A stretch of 64,000 nt of DNA from positions 1 to 64,000 of the forward strand of contig JAQGJU010000045.1 of the NCBI GenBank assembly GCA_028290465.1, read 5' to 3'. The notes beneath the pieces are model-generated. The model made no database searches, had not been told where the DNA came from, and worked only from the letters and a program-made list of their open reading frames with translations. The DNA comes from Xanthobacteraceae bacterium (GTDB lineage: Bacteria > Pseudomonadota > Alphaproteobacteria > Rhizobiales > Xanthobacteraceae). Shown here piece after piece: positions 18,139 through 25,916 of the stretch (position 1 is the first letter of the stretch; each line of letters starts with the position of its first letter). The position numbers were made by a program, and so were the translations under genes.

Positions 18139-18924
18139 ATGCGAGGTAAAATTGTCCCACTCTCAATTCCAAGGCGAATGGTGGGGGACCTTTTGCATTT
18201 TGCGGCAAAAGTGCCAAGCATTCCTGTTCAAAGACGGATCTCAATAGGTCCAATTCTAAAAGCTCGTGCAGCTTGCGAAAATCGTCCACGCTGGACTGCG
18301 ATCTTTACTAAAGCATATGCTGTTGTAGCGGGCGAATTTCCGGAGCTTAGACGCGCCTATGTTAAGTTGCCCTGGGCGTCTCTTTACGAGTATCCGACGA
18401 GTTCCGCCAGTGTCGCTATCGAAAGGGATTACCAAGGCGAAGCGAGTCTTTTCGTTAAGCTGATTAAAGATCCGGCGCGGCTTTCTCTGTGGGAAATCGG
18501 ACAAGAAATTAAGACTGCCTCAACGGCTCCGGCAGATACGATAAAAGAGTTTAGCCGCGCTATTCGAATTGCCAAAATGCCGCGGTTCATTCGCCGCCTC
18601 TTGTGGTGGTTGGGCTTAAACATCGGACGCCAGCGTGGAAATTACTTTGGCACGTTTGGACTTTCGGTTTATTCGGCCTTAAACGCCGAATCTCTTCATC
18701 CATTATCGCCCCTAACGACCCTGTTAAATTACGGAGTAATCGAACCAGATGGGAGTGTGCTGGTCCGAGTCATCTATGATCATCGGGTTCTGGATGGTGC
18801 TACGGTGGCTCGGAGTCTTGCTCGATTAGAAGAGGTTTTGAATTCTGTGATTACTGATGAGCTGCTAGGGCAGCATCGCGAGCCTTCTTCCGTCGTTTCA
18901 GCCACGAGACCTGCGAGTTCCTGA
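18139..18924 (+). CDS. Stand-alone 2-oxoacid dehydrogenase-type acyltransferase
   Basis: 261 residues from the ATG at 18139. The C-terminal half has the E2p/CAT-fold signature: YFGTFGLSVYSALNAE, then VRVIYDHRVLDGATVA with catalytic His215 in HRVLDG. There is no lipoyl domain and no E3-binding domain, so it cannot be a classical dehydrogenase E2; it is a free CoA-dependent acyltransferase. With the membrane methyltransferase 22 bp upstream, lipid or natural-product acylation is a plausible role, but this is inference. Its stop lies next to a decayed IS3 fragment. Confidence 0.75.
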   Translation: MRGKIVPLSIPRRMVGDLLHFAAKVPSIPVQRRISIGPILKARAACENRPRWTAIFTKAYAVVAGEFPELRRAYVKLPWASLYEYPTSSASVAIERDYQGEASLFVKLIKDPARLSLWEIGQEIKTASTAPADTIKEFSRAIRIAKMPRFIRRLLWWLGLNIGRQRGNYFGTFGLSVYSALNAESLHPLSPLTTLLNYGVIEPDGSVLVRVIYDHRVLDGATVARSLARLEEVLNSVITDELLGQHREPSSVVSATRPASS

Positions 18925-18929
18925 ATTCC

Positions 18930-19481
18930 GAATTTTAAGTTGCGTCGCGCATGGGAGGGGTCGTAGGTATCGCCGTGGCGCACCGGCAGGGTCTCGCTGT
19001 CGGAGCGCCGCTCAAACTTTCCGGCGTCGTCCGGCCGGCCGCTGCGATAACGGACCGACATGCGATCCACCCGAGCACTGCACACGCCCGCCGTTCGCTC
19101 ACCTCGAAGCTGGTCCGCAGATGAGCGACGGCCTCTCGCCTCCCGGCGGGCGGCACCATTTTTTTGAGGCAACCGTCCTTGAGCATGGCGTTGTCGAGCA
19201 TCGCCTCAACCAGCAGTTTCTTCAGCTTGCTGTTCTCGTCCTCCAGCGCCTTCAACCGCCTAGCGTCGGAAATCTCCAGGCCGCCGTATTTGGCTTTCCA
19301 CTTTGTAGAAGGTCGCGCCGCTGATCCCGTGCTTGCGGCAGACCTCGGTCGTCTTCGCTCCAGTCTTCTGCTCGCGCAAATCCCGATGATCTTCCGTGAA
19401 CCGGCTCGGCTTCATGGTTCGTCCCCATCCGAGGTGACGGACTCTACCTATTTTTGGAGGAGATTGAGGGGCTTAGGTCAG
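18930..19481 (-). mobile_element. Decayed IS3-family insertion sequence fragment
   Basis: On the minus strand from about 19481 the sequence starts TGACCTAAGCCCC, an IS3-type terminus. The orfA start ATG follows at 19415 (MKPSRFTEDHRDLREQKTG, then VCRKHGISGATFYK). The orfA frame is broken after FYK by an extra A, resumes as KALEDENSKLKKLLVEAMLD, and breaks again after SERRACAVLG (the family continues as VDRMSVRYRS, found in another frame). Most of orfB and the right terminus are missing, so the element cannot transpose. Confidence 0.8.
18935..19415 (-). pseudogene. Frameshifted IS3 transposase (orfA and start of orfB)
   Basis: Remnant of the helix-turn-helix orfA plus the first part of orfB. 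At least two frameshifts are visible: one just after ATFYK near 19300, and one after RACAVLG near 19070. There is also a contracted segment after SRFTEDH, where intact relatives have a few more residues. The DDE catalytic core is absent. Confidence 0.75.
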
Positions 19482-19588
19482 AAACGATTTGAAGAGGTAG
19501 TAATACCCCATAACGGAATCGCCCCCCGGCATGGGTGCCGGGAGGCGATGGTTCACCCGTTCAGGATGTAACGGACCGATGCGTACGA

Positions 19589-19885
19589 TCAGCGCACGTT
19601 GATGTTGTTCGTGGTGCCGATGGTCGAATCGACGCCCGGGCCCTTCGCCTTCGACGGCTTGGCGTTGGCCTTGGCATTCGCGTTGGTGCCGACATCGGCA
19701 TTGGTATTGCCCGCCTTCACGCCGGCCTTGGTATTGAGGTTCGTCGAGCCCGATGTGCCGGTGGTGCCGGCTTTCGCGCCGCTCTGCGTTCCGGCGCTGC
19801 CATCGACACCGACCTGCGCAAGCGCCAAGCCGGCGCTGCCGACTGACAGGGCGGTTGCGAGCAGAACTACTTTAAGCTTGTTCAT
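19589..19885 (-). CDS. Small secreted low-complexity Ala/Gly/Thr/Asn-rich protein
   Basis: 98 residues: a signal peptide (MNKLKVVLLATALSVGSAG... with cleavage near ALAQV), then a low-complexity mature region rich in Gly, Thr, Asn and Ala (TNLNTKAGVKAGNTNADVG, ANAKANAKPSKAKG). No family is recognised. It is monocistronic and preceded by a clear EcfG-type promoter at 19943-19967, so it should belong to the general stress regulon. The composition suggests an unstructured, perhaps surface-attached, stress protein. Confidence 0.75.
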   Translation of the reverse strand: MNKLKVVLLATALSVGSAGLALAQVGVDGSAGTQSGAKAGTTGTSGSTNLNTKAGVKAGNTNADVGTNANAKANAKPSKAKGPGVDSTIGTTNNINVR

Positions 19886-19942
19886 ATCGTTCCTCCAAGG
19901 AGTGGACGCGATTAAACGGCGCGCCGTAGAGCCCTTGGAGGA

Positions 19943-19967
19943 AACGTGCGTCGCAGATGAACGTTCC
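19943..19967 (-). promoter_or_regulatory. EcfG (general stress sigma factor) promoter
   Basis: On the minus strand GGAAC - 16 nt - CGTT matches the alphaproteobacterial EcfG consensus (GGAAC-N16/17-CGTT). The -10 element is 58 nt before the ATG at 19885. Confidence 0.75.
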
Positions 19968-20006
19968 GAAATACAATCGGAACAATGGTTCCGGGAACTA
20001 GCGCGA

Positions 20007-21824
20007 TCAATACTGGCGTCCGCGCCAATGGCGCCATCGCTTGCGGACTTTGTGCACGCGCACCGCGACGGCCTGTTTGAGATGTTTGATCGGCGCCATG
20101 ATGGCCGGCGTAGACACCGGCGACGCCTGGATGACGGTGTGAACCGCCGGCGTCGCGTTCGATGGCGTGCTGACTTGGTTCTCTTCTTTAGCTTGGCCGT
20201 CTTCTTTAACGTGGCTGTCGTCCTTGGGTAGATCTTCCGGCTTGATCGGGACCGCGTCCCTCACCACCGTGCCGCGTCCGCCGATCAGCCGCTCATAGGC
20301 CGACACCAATGTCATATACGGATTGACCAGCACCCAGCCGTGCTCGGTCGGCACCTGCACGTCGAAATGCAGATGGTAGGTGGTGCCACCCGGCCGCCGG
20401 TTATAATTGCCGACCTTGCCGATGACATCGCCCTCGCGCACCCGCTTTCCGTTGACGATGCCGTCCTGGTCGAGCTGCGTCGGACTCATGTGCAGATAGC
20501 GAAAACGAATGTGCTCGCCGGGCGCGTCCACCACCAGATAGACCATCTGGTCGCCGGGCGCGCGCAGGATCATGCCGTCGCGCACCGCGACGACGTTGTG
20601 CCGGTAGGGCTGGCAGCGGTCGGCGCCTTCGTTGCGCAATTGGCAGTCGGCCGGCCGGATGTCCTGGCCCTGATGGCCGAGCCCGGCCGGACACTGGCCG
20701 ACAAAGAAGTCGCGGGTCTCGCAGAAATTGTCGCGCCACGGATAGGCATAATTGCCGCCCGCCGACTCGTCGAACACCAGCGGCTTATTGCTGATCCGGC
20801 AGCGATACGGCGCACCTTTGGTATGCAGCCAGCGCGGCGAACGGCCGGTGAAATTGCAGTCGCCCCAATTATTGAACGATTGCGAATTGGCGTAGGCCGG
20901 CGCATCGCGCATCGGAAAGCGGATGCGCGCATAGACCGTGGTGTCGGGATCGCCGCCATGGCCGCGCTTGCCGGTGCCCGGAATGAGATCGCCGGGAGCG
21001 TGAAAGGTGAATAGCGGTGACAGGGCTTCCGGCCGCTCGATGGTCTGCGGCGGCTGCGCTTGCAGCGTCCGCGGCGTGCCGCCGGCGACATGCAGCGCCT
21101 TGAGAAACCGCATCGCGACCTTGTCGGCCTCGCGGCATGACAGCCGGCGCACGCGGACCGGCCCGTCGAAGCAGTTGATCGACACCAGATAGGGCACGCC
21201 GTAACGCATGAACGTATAGCGCACATGGCTTTCCAGGATCAGCCGCTGGATGCCCGGGAATGCGGCCTGCAATTCCTTCACCGGCGCCGGCGTGGCGCCG
21301 ACCGCCGGATCGAGCTGATAGCGCAGCGCCGAACCGGAAATCATCACCGTGATCGGCGGGCCGAACTGAAGTCCCAGTTCCGGCATGTCGCTTGCTCGAA
21401 GCGAGAGGGCGGCATCGTAGCCGGACGGTCCGGGAAAGAAGAACGGCGACAGGTTGAAGCCCGCCATGTGCTGGGCTTTGGCGTCGGGCGTAGCGGCTGC
21501 GGGCGTCAAGGTCTCGGCCGGGTTCGGCTCCGCCTTTGGCGCGATGCGGGCGCGCCAAAAGGCAGGTGTGTCGAACGGCAGCAGCACCGGCACCGGACTG
21601 TCGGCGATGCCGGGAAACAGCGCGGCGGTCGCTTCGTTGAGTTGCGCCAGCGTCGGCGGCTGGTCCGGCACGATAGCGGCCAGTTCGGCCGTCGCCGCAT
21701 TCCAGTCGACCGCCGCCGGGCTGATGCGCGGCGGCTTCATGTCGATGTCGGGCGCGATTCCTTGCGCGCCCGCGTTGAAACACGCGAGCGCCAGCAGCCC
21801 TGCAATCAGTGCGACGCGAACCAC
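20007..21824 (-). CDS. M23-family (LytM) peptidase-like secreted protein
   Basis: 605 residues from the GTG at 21824, which follows CGGGGGAA and starts directly at the signal peptide (VVRVALIAGLLALACF, cleavage near NAGAQ); the frame is open further upstream. A long N-terminal region of about 350 residues with no recognised domain precedes a peptidase M23 domain: GLGHQGQDIRPADC carries a metal-ligand-type His and Asp, and TTYHLHFDV the HxH motif. The C-terminus is Lys/His/Arg-rich and basic (AVAVRVHKVRKRWRHWR). Members cut peptidoglycan peptides or activate amidases in the periplasm. It is divergent from the Pht5-like gene at 21947. Confidence 0.82.
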   Translation of the reverse strand: MVRVALIAGLLALACFNAGAQGIAPDIDMKPPRISPAAVDWNAATAELAAIVPDQPPTLAQLNEATAALFPGIADSPVPVLLPFDTPAFWRARIAPKAEPNPAETLTPAAATPDAKAQHMAGFNLSPFFFPGPSGYDAALSLRASDMPELGLQFGPPITVMISGSALRYQLDPAVGATPAPVKELQAAFPGIQRLILESHVRYTFMRYGVPYLVSINCFDGPVRVRRLSCREADKVAMRFLKALHVAGGTPRTLQAQPPQTIERPEALSPLFTFHAPGDLIPGTGKRGHGGDPDTTVYARIRFPMRDAPAYANSQSFNNWGDCNFTGRSPRWLHTKGAPYRCRISNKPLVFDESAGGNYAYPWRDNFCETRDFFVGQCPAGLGHQGQDIRPADCQLRNEGADRCQPYRHNVVAVRDGMILRAPGDQMVYLVVDAPGEHIRFRYLHMSPTQLDQDGIVNGKRVREGDVIGKVGNYNRRPGGTTYHLHFDVQVPTEHGWVLVNPYMTLVSAYERLIGGRGTVVRDAVPIKPEDLPKDDSHVKEDGQAKEENQVSTPSNATPAVHTVIQASPVSTPAIMAPIKHLKQAVAVRVHKVRKRWRHWRGRQY

Positions 21825-21946
21825 GAAATTCCCCCGGTACGTCTGGTCGGGACAAAGTAGCGCAGAAACGGGGGCGGGTGCCAATCTGCCGAATTAGGTG
21901 ATAAACGCGGGCCAAGCCTGAAGACCGATCCGAGGAAACCTCCACG

Positions 21947-22990
21947 ATGGCGACACCGTCCCCGCATGCGAACCGCGCGCCCGAACTCATCGCGCGCGAT
22001 GGTGGGACCCAGGTCCATTTGACGCTGGCGATCGCCGACTACGACCATATCCGCGATCTGGTGCATGGCGTGGTCAGACCGGACGGCATCGCCCTGACGT
22101 CGCTGGTGCTGGAGATCGAGGAGATCTTCCACCGCTCGATCAAGCATCTCGAATTCGACGTATCGGAAATGTCGTTCGCCAAATACACCGCGCTGACCGC
22201 GCAGGGCGACACGTCGTTCGTCGGCCTTCCCGTGTTTCCGTCGCGGGTATTCCGGCACTCGGCGATCTATGTGCGGGCCGACCGCAACATCAAGACCGCG
22301 AAGGATCTGGAAGGCAAAACCGTCGGCTTGCCCGAATGGGCGCAGACCGCCGGCATCTACGCACGCGGCTTTCTCGCGGAAGGTTACGGCGTCGACCTGA
22401 CCAAGATTAAATGGCTGCAGGCCGGGGTGAACGCGGCCGGCCGTGCCGACAAGGTGAAGACCGATCTGCCGGCGGGCGTGTCCTATGAGGCGCGACCGCA
22501 AGCCAGCCTCAGCTCCATGTTGGAATCCGGCGAACTCGATGCGGCCATTACGGCGCGGGTGCCGGACGCCTTCGCGCACGGCAAAGGCGTGGTGCGGCTA
22601 TATCCGGATTATCGCGCCGAGGAGGCCAAGCTCTACAAGCAAACCGGCGTGTTTCCGATCATGCATATCGTCGTGATGCGCCGTGCGGCGTTCGAGCGTC
22701 ATCCGTGGATTGCGGTGAATCTGCTGAAAGCTTTCGAGGCCGCGAAGGCGCGCAGCGTCGAGCGGGTGCGCGATCTCACGGCGTCGCGGTTTCCGCTGCC
22801 GTGGGGCTCGACGCTGGCGAACGAATTCGACGAAGCGTTCGGGGCCGATCCGTTCCCGTATGGGCTGGAAGCCAACCGCCACACGCTGACGGCGTTCTGC
22901 CGCTACGCGCACGCCCAGGGCGTCACCGCGCGCTTGATGACGCCGGACGAGTTGTTTCCGGCCGAGGTGAGGACGAGTGTGAAGGTGTAG
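21947..22990 (+). CDS. Second Pht5-like decarboxylase / substrate-binding-fold protein
   Basis: 347 residues, no signal peptide. Shares the whole-length pattern of the gene at 4535-5521: TLAIADYDHIRDLVHG, EIEEIFHRSIKHLEFDVSEM, FRHSAIYVRADR, GLPEWAQTAGIYARGFL, FPIMHIVVMRR and YGLEANRHTLTAF. It is a diverged paralogue with an N-terminal extension of about 22 residues. The family includes 4,5-dihydroxyphthalate decarboxylase, but key segments differ (for example QTAGIYARGF against LTANVWARA), so it probably has another substrate. Solitary gene, with dispersed repeat family A directly downstream. Confidence 0.75.
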   Translation: MATPSPHANRAPELIARDGGTQVHLTLAIADYDHIRDLVHGVVRPDGIALTSLVLEIEEIFHRSIKHLEFDVSEMSFAKYTALTAQGDTSFVGLPVFPSRVFRHSAIYVRADRNIKTAKDLEGKTVGLPEWAQTAGIYARGFLAEGYGVDLTKIKWLQAGVNAAGRADKVKTDLPAGVSYEARPQASLSSMLESGELDAAITARVPDAFAHGKGVVRLYPDYRAEEAKLYKQTGVFPIMHIVVMRRAAFERHPWIAVNLLKAFEAAKARSVERVRDLTASRFPLPWGSTLANEFDEAFGADPFPYGLEANRHTLTAFCRYAHAQGVTARLMTPDELFPAEVRTSVKV

Positions 22991-23016
22991 GTGGATTTTG
23001 CGCAGCCTCCAATCGG

Positions 23017-23113
23017 CCTCATGGTGAGGAGCGCGCTTTTTCGCGCGCATCTCGAACCATGGGGCCGCCCCCGCCCTTCGAGACGGCCGCTACGCGGCCT
23101 CCTCAGGGTGAGG
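23017..23113. repeat. Dispersed palindromic repeat family A, copy 2
   Basis: 97 bp starting CCTCATGGTGAGGAGCGCG and ending GGCCTCCTCAGGGTGAGG. It matches the reverse complement of 5545-5646 along its length: same outer arms, and the same core CTCGAACCATGG and CTTCGAGACG, with variable loops. It lies between the Pht5-like gene and the convergent efp gene, where it may terminate both transcripts. Confidence 0.85.
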
Positions 23114-23137
23114 GCGGATGGAGATGTGCGTCGACCA

Positions 23138-23704
23138 TCAATCCTTCGCGCGTTCGACGTAGCTGCCGTCTTCGGTCTGCACCACAATCCGCGTGCCCGG
23201 AGCGACATGCGGCGGCACCATGGTGCGAACGCCGTTTGACAGGATCGCCGGCTTGAACGACGACGACGCGGTCTGACCCTTCATGGCCGGCTCTGTGTCG
23301 ACCACTTCCAGGATGGTGCGAGCCGGCAATTCGATCGCCACCGGGGTGGCGTCGTGCATGCTCAGGCGCACCTTCATCTCCGGCGCCAGATACGGCGCCT
23401 GGGTGCCGATCACGTCTTCTGGCACCATGACCTGTTCGTAGTTTTCGGTGTTCATGAAGTGGAAGCCGTCGCCGTCCTGGTACAGGAACGTGTGCTCGCG
23501 GTCCTCGACATGGGCGCGCTCGACCTGCTCGGTGGTCTTGTAGCGCTGCGACACCTTCACGCCGTCGCTGATGCGGCGCATGTCGAGCTGGGTCACGGGG
23601 GTGCCCTTGCCGGGATGGATGTTCTCGGCCGTCATGACGACGTACAGCCGGCCTTCTAGCTCGAGGATATTGCCTTTGCGCAGCGAACTGGCGATCACTC
23701 TCAC
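23138..23704 (-). CDS. efp: Elongation factor P
   Basis: 188 residues from the GTG at 23704, giving the canonical N-terminus [15 protein letters not shown]; longer in-frame extensions run into the divergent epmA gene and are not part of the protein. EF-P relieves ribosome stalling at polyproline stretches. The loop that carries the modified lysine reads NIHPGKGTP (Lys33 here, equivalent to Lys34 of E. coli). The EpmA gene is divergent and adjacent and EpmB lies 4.5 kb away, so the lysine is expected to be beta-lysylated. All three EF-P domains are present at full length. Confidence 0.96.
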   Translation of the reverse strand: MRVIASSLRKGNILELEGRLYVVMTAENIHPGKGTPVTQLDMRRISDGVKVSQRYKTTEQVERAHVEDREHTFLYQDGDGFHFMNTENYEQVMVPEDVIGTQAPYLAPEMKVRLSMHDATPVAIELPARTILEVVDTEPAMKGQTASSSFKPAILSNGVRTMVPPHVAPGTRIVVQTEDGSYVERAKD

Positions 23705-23842
23705 GGGGCTTCGTTCCTTGGATGCGGCCAGCCGAACGGCGGGACTCGAAAATCTGTTTTCGGCGCGCAAGATACTCATCCTGGGCTGAATCGCCACTGA
23801 TTTCGCCAACTGCCCTCTAAGTGCCCTTAGGAACCTCCGTCC

Positions 23843-24883
23843 ATGCCTAATGCCTCGCCCTGGTGGACCCCGCATGTCCATGCCGACCGCAGGCCGGCTT
23901 TGCTGGCCCGAGGGCGGCTGACGGCGGCGCTGCGCGGCTGGTTCGCGGCCCGGGACTTCCTGGAGGTCGAGACCGCCGCCCTGCAGGTCTCGCCCGGCAA
24001 TGAGGCCCATCTGCACGCCTTTGCGACCGGCCTGATCGGGCCGGATGGGGCGCAAATGCCCCGATATCTGCGCACGTCCCCCGAATTCGCCTGCAAAAAG
24101 CTGCTGGCGGCCGGCGAAACCCGGATTTTCGAGTTCGCCAAGGCGTTCCGCAACCGCGAGCGGGGCGCGCTGCATCATCCGGAATTCACCCTGGTCGAGT
24201 GGTACCGGGCGGGCGAATCCTACGAGGTCCTGATGGCGGACTGCGCGGCCATCCTGGCCGAGGCGGCGCGGGTCACCGGTATCCGGGAATTCGCGTTCCG
24301 GGGCCGGACCGCCGATCCGCTCAAAGAGCCGGAGCGGTTGAGCGTGTCGGACGCCTTTACGCGCTATGCCGGGATCGACCTGACGGCGACGCTAACGGAG
24401 GACGGCGAGGGCGACCGGGACGCGCTGGCCGAGGCAGCACAGCGCGCCGGCATCCGGCTCGCCGATGACGATACGTTTGGCGACATCTTCAGTCGGGTGC
24501 TGGTCGAGAAGATCGAGCCCAAGCTCGGCAATGGCCGCGCCACGATCCTGGACGCCTATCCGGCCGGGCAGGCGGCGCTGGCCCGGCGCAACCCGGCCGA
24601 TCCGCGCTTTGCCGAGCGGTTCGAGCTGTATGTCTGTGGCGTCGAACTGGCCAATGCGTTCGGCGAGTTGACCGATCCGGCCGAGCAGCGCGTGCGGCTG
24701 GAGGCCGAGATGGCCGAGAAGCAACGCCGCTATGGCGAGCGCTATCCGGTCGACGAGGATTTCCTCGCCGCCTTGGCCATCATGCCGCCCGCCAGCGGCA
24801 TCGCGCTCGGCTTCGATCGCTTAGTGATGCTGGCGACCGGCGCCAGTCGGATCGATCAGGTGATCTGGACGCCCATTGCTTAG
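23843..24883 (+). CDS. epmA: EF-P--(R)-beta-lysine ligase EpmA (PoxA/GenX)
   Basis: 346 residues: the catalytic core of a class II lysyl-tRNA synthetase without the anticodon-binding domain. Motif 2 is visible ([23 protein letters not shown]) and motif 3 ([15 protein letters not shown]). It attaches (R)-beta-lysine to the conserved lysine of EF-P. The gene is divergent from efp across 138 bp. Length matches E. coli EpmA (325 residues) rather than full LysRS (about 500). Confidence 0.95.
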   Translation: MPNASPWWTPHVHADRRPALLARGRLTAALRGWFAARDFLEVETAALQVSPGNEAHLHAFATGLIGPDGAQMPRYLRTSPEFACKKLLAAGETRIFEFAKAFRNRERGALHHPEFTLVEWYRAGESYEVLMADCAAILAEAARVTGIREFAFRGRTADPLKEPERLSVSDAFTRYAGIDLTATLTEDGEGDRDALAEAAQRAGIRLADDDTFGDIFSRVLVEKIEPKLGNGRATILDAYPAGQAALARRNPADPRFAERFELYVCGVELANAFGELTDPAEQRVRLEAEMAEKQRRYGERYPVDEDFLAALAIMPPASGIALGFDRLVMLATGASRIDQVIWTPIA

Positions 24884-24947
24884 GTGTAGCTCTCGCTTGA
24901 GCATGCTCTTCGTCCGCGCTATCGGTAGACCGGCAACGAGATCCACC

Positions 24948-25343
24948 ATGTCTCTTCGGTACGGCATCGCGCGCAATATCGGCTCGGCCTTGGCCTTGTT
25001 CGCGATGCTCGTGGTGACGCTGCTGGCGCCGGTGCATCAGGCGCATGCCGCGAACCGCGACCTGGCCCGCGCCAATGGCGACCTGCTGGCCGCCTTCGTG
25101 ATCTGTCATGGCGATGGCCTGTCGCAGGCTGACACGCCGGCCGATGCGGACCGTAACGACATCATCGCGAAATGCCCGATCTGCTCCCTGGCCAAACAAG
25201 TCGGCGCGACGCCGATGCCGGCCCTGGTCAGCATTCCGGCCGTCTGGGGCGTTTCGCATGCTCCGATGATGTCGGCGGTAGCCGCCCCCACATCGAAACC
25301 CGAACGCACCGCGCAGCCGCGCGCGCCTCCCTGTCTGGTCTGA
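24948..25343 (+). CDS. DUF2946-like exported protein with Cys pair
   Basis: 131 residues from the ATG at 24948, which gives a signal peptide (IGSALALFAMLVVTLLAP, cleavage near QAHA). The mature region contains FVICHGDG and KCPICSLAKQ, the spaced Cys/His pattern of DUF2946 proteins that commonly sit beside copper-handling genes. Probably binds a metal in the periplasm. It lies 52 bp before the YcnI-like gene and in the same direction as the CopC-CopD fusion, so the three likely form a copper unit that separates epmA from epmB. Confidence 0.65.
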   Translation: MSLRYGIARNIGSALALFAMLVVTLLAPVHQAHAANRDLARANGDLLAAFVICHGDGLSQADTPADADRNDIIAKCPICSLAKQVGATPMPALVSIPAVWGVSHAPMMSAVAAPTSKPERTAQPRAPPCLV

Positions 25344-25395
25344 GCCTACGGGCAGACTCTGCCCGAACACGCCTCATACTCGATTGGAGATTGTC

Positions 25396-25914
25396 ATGGT
25401 TCATCTATCCGTTCGCGCGGCCGCTATCGCCGCATTGCTGTACGCATTTCCGGCCGCCGCCCATGTCACGCTGGAAACGCAGGAAGCCAAAGCCGGTTCG
25501 TTCTACAAGGCGGTGTTTCGTGTGCCGCATGGCTGCAAGGGCGAGGCGATGCACACCCTGCGCGTGCGCATCCCGGATGGCTTCTACGCCGTGAAGCCGA
25601 TGCCGAAGCCGGGCTGGAAGCTCGACACCGTGATCGGCGCTTACACGCAGAGCTATTCGGATCATGGACGCACCCTGACCGAGGGCGTGCGCGAAGTGGT
25701 CTGGTCGGGCGGCAGTCTGCTCGATGCGCATTACGATGAATTCGTATTGCGCGGCACGCTCGCGGACAGCCTGCCGACCGATAAGAAGCTGTATTTCCCC
25801 ACCGTGCAGGAATGCGCCGGCGGCGCCGAGCGCTGGATCGAAATCCCGGCCGCCGGCAAGTCGCCGGGCGATTATAAAAGCCCGGCACCCGGTTTGAAGC
25901 TACTGCCGCGCTGA
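25396..25914 (+). CDS. YcnI-like (DUF1775) periplasmic copper-associated protein
   Basis: 172 residues from the ATG at 25396; GGAGA lies 5 nt upstream. The signal peptide ends AAAHVTLE, placing His at the mature N-terminus, the copper-coordinating residue in YcnI/DUF1775 proteins. Further family blocks: SFYKAVFRVPHGCKG, LRVRIPDGF, PMPKPGWKL and LYFPTVQECAGG. It likely binds copper in the periplasm and works with the CopC-CopD fusion encoded 2 bp downstream (stop TGA at 25912-25914, next ATG at 25917). Confidence 0.88.
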   Translation: MVHLSVRAAAIAALLYAFPAAAHVTLETQEAKAGSFYKAVFRVPHGCKGEAMHTLRVRIPDGFYAVKPMPKPGWKLDTVIGAYTQSYSDHGRTLTEGVREVVWSGGSLLDAHYDEFVLRGTLADSLPTDKKLYFPTVQECAGGAERWIEIPAAGKSPGDYKSPAPGLKLLPR

Positions 25915-25916
25915 CG

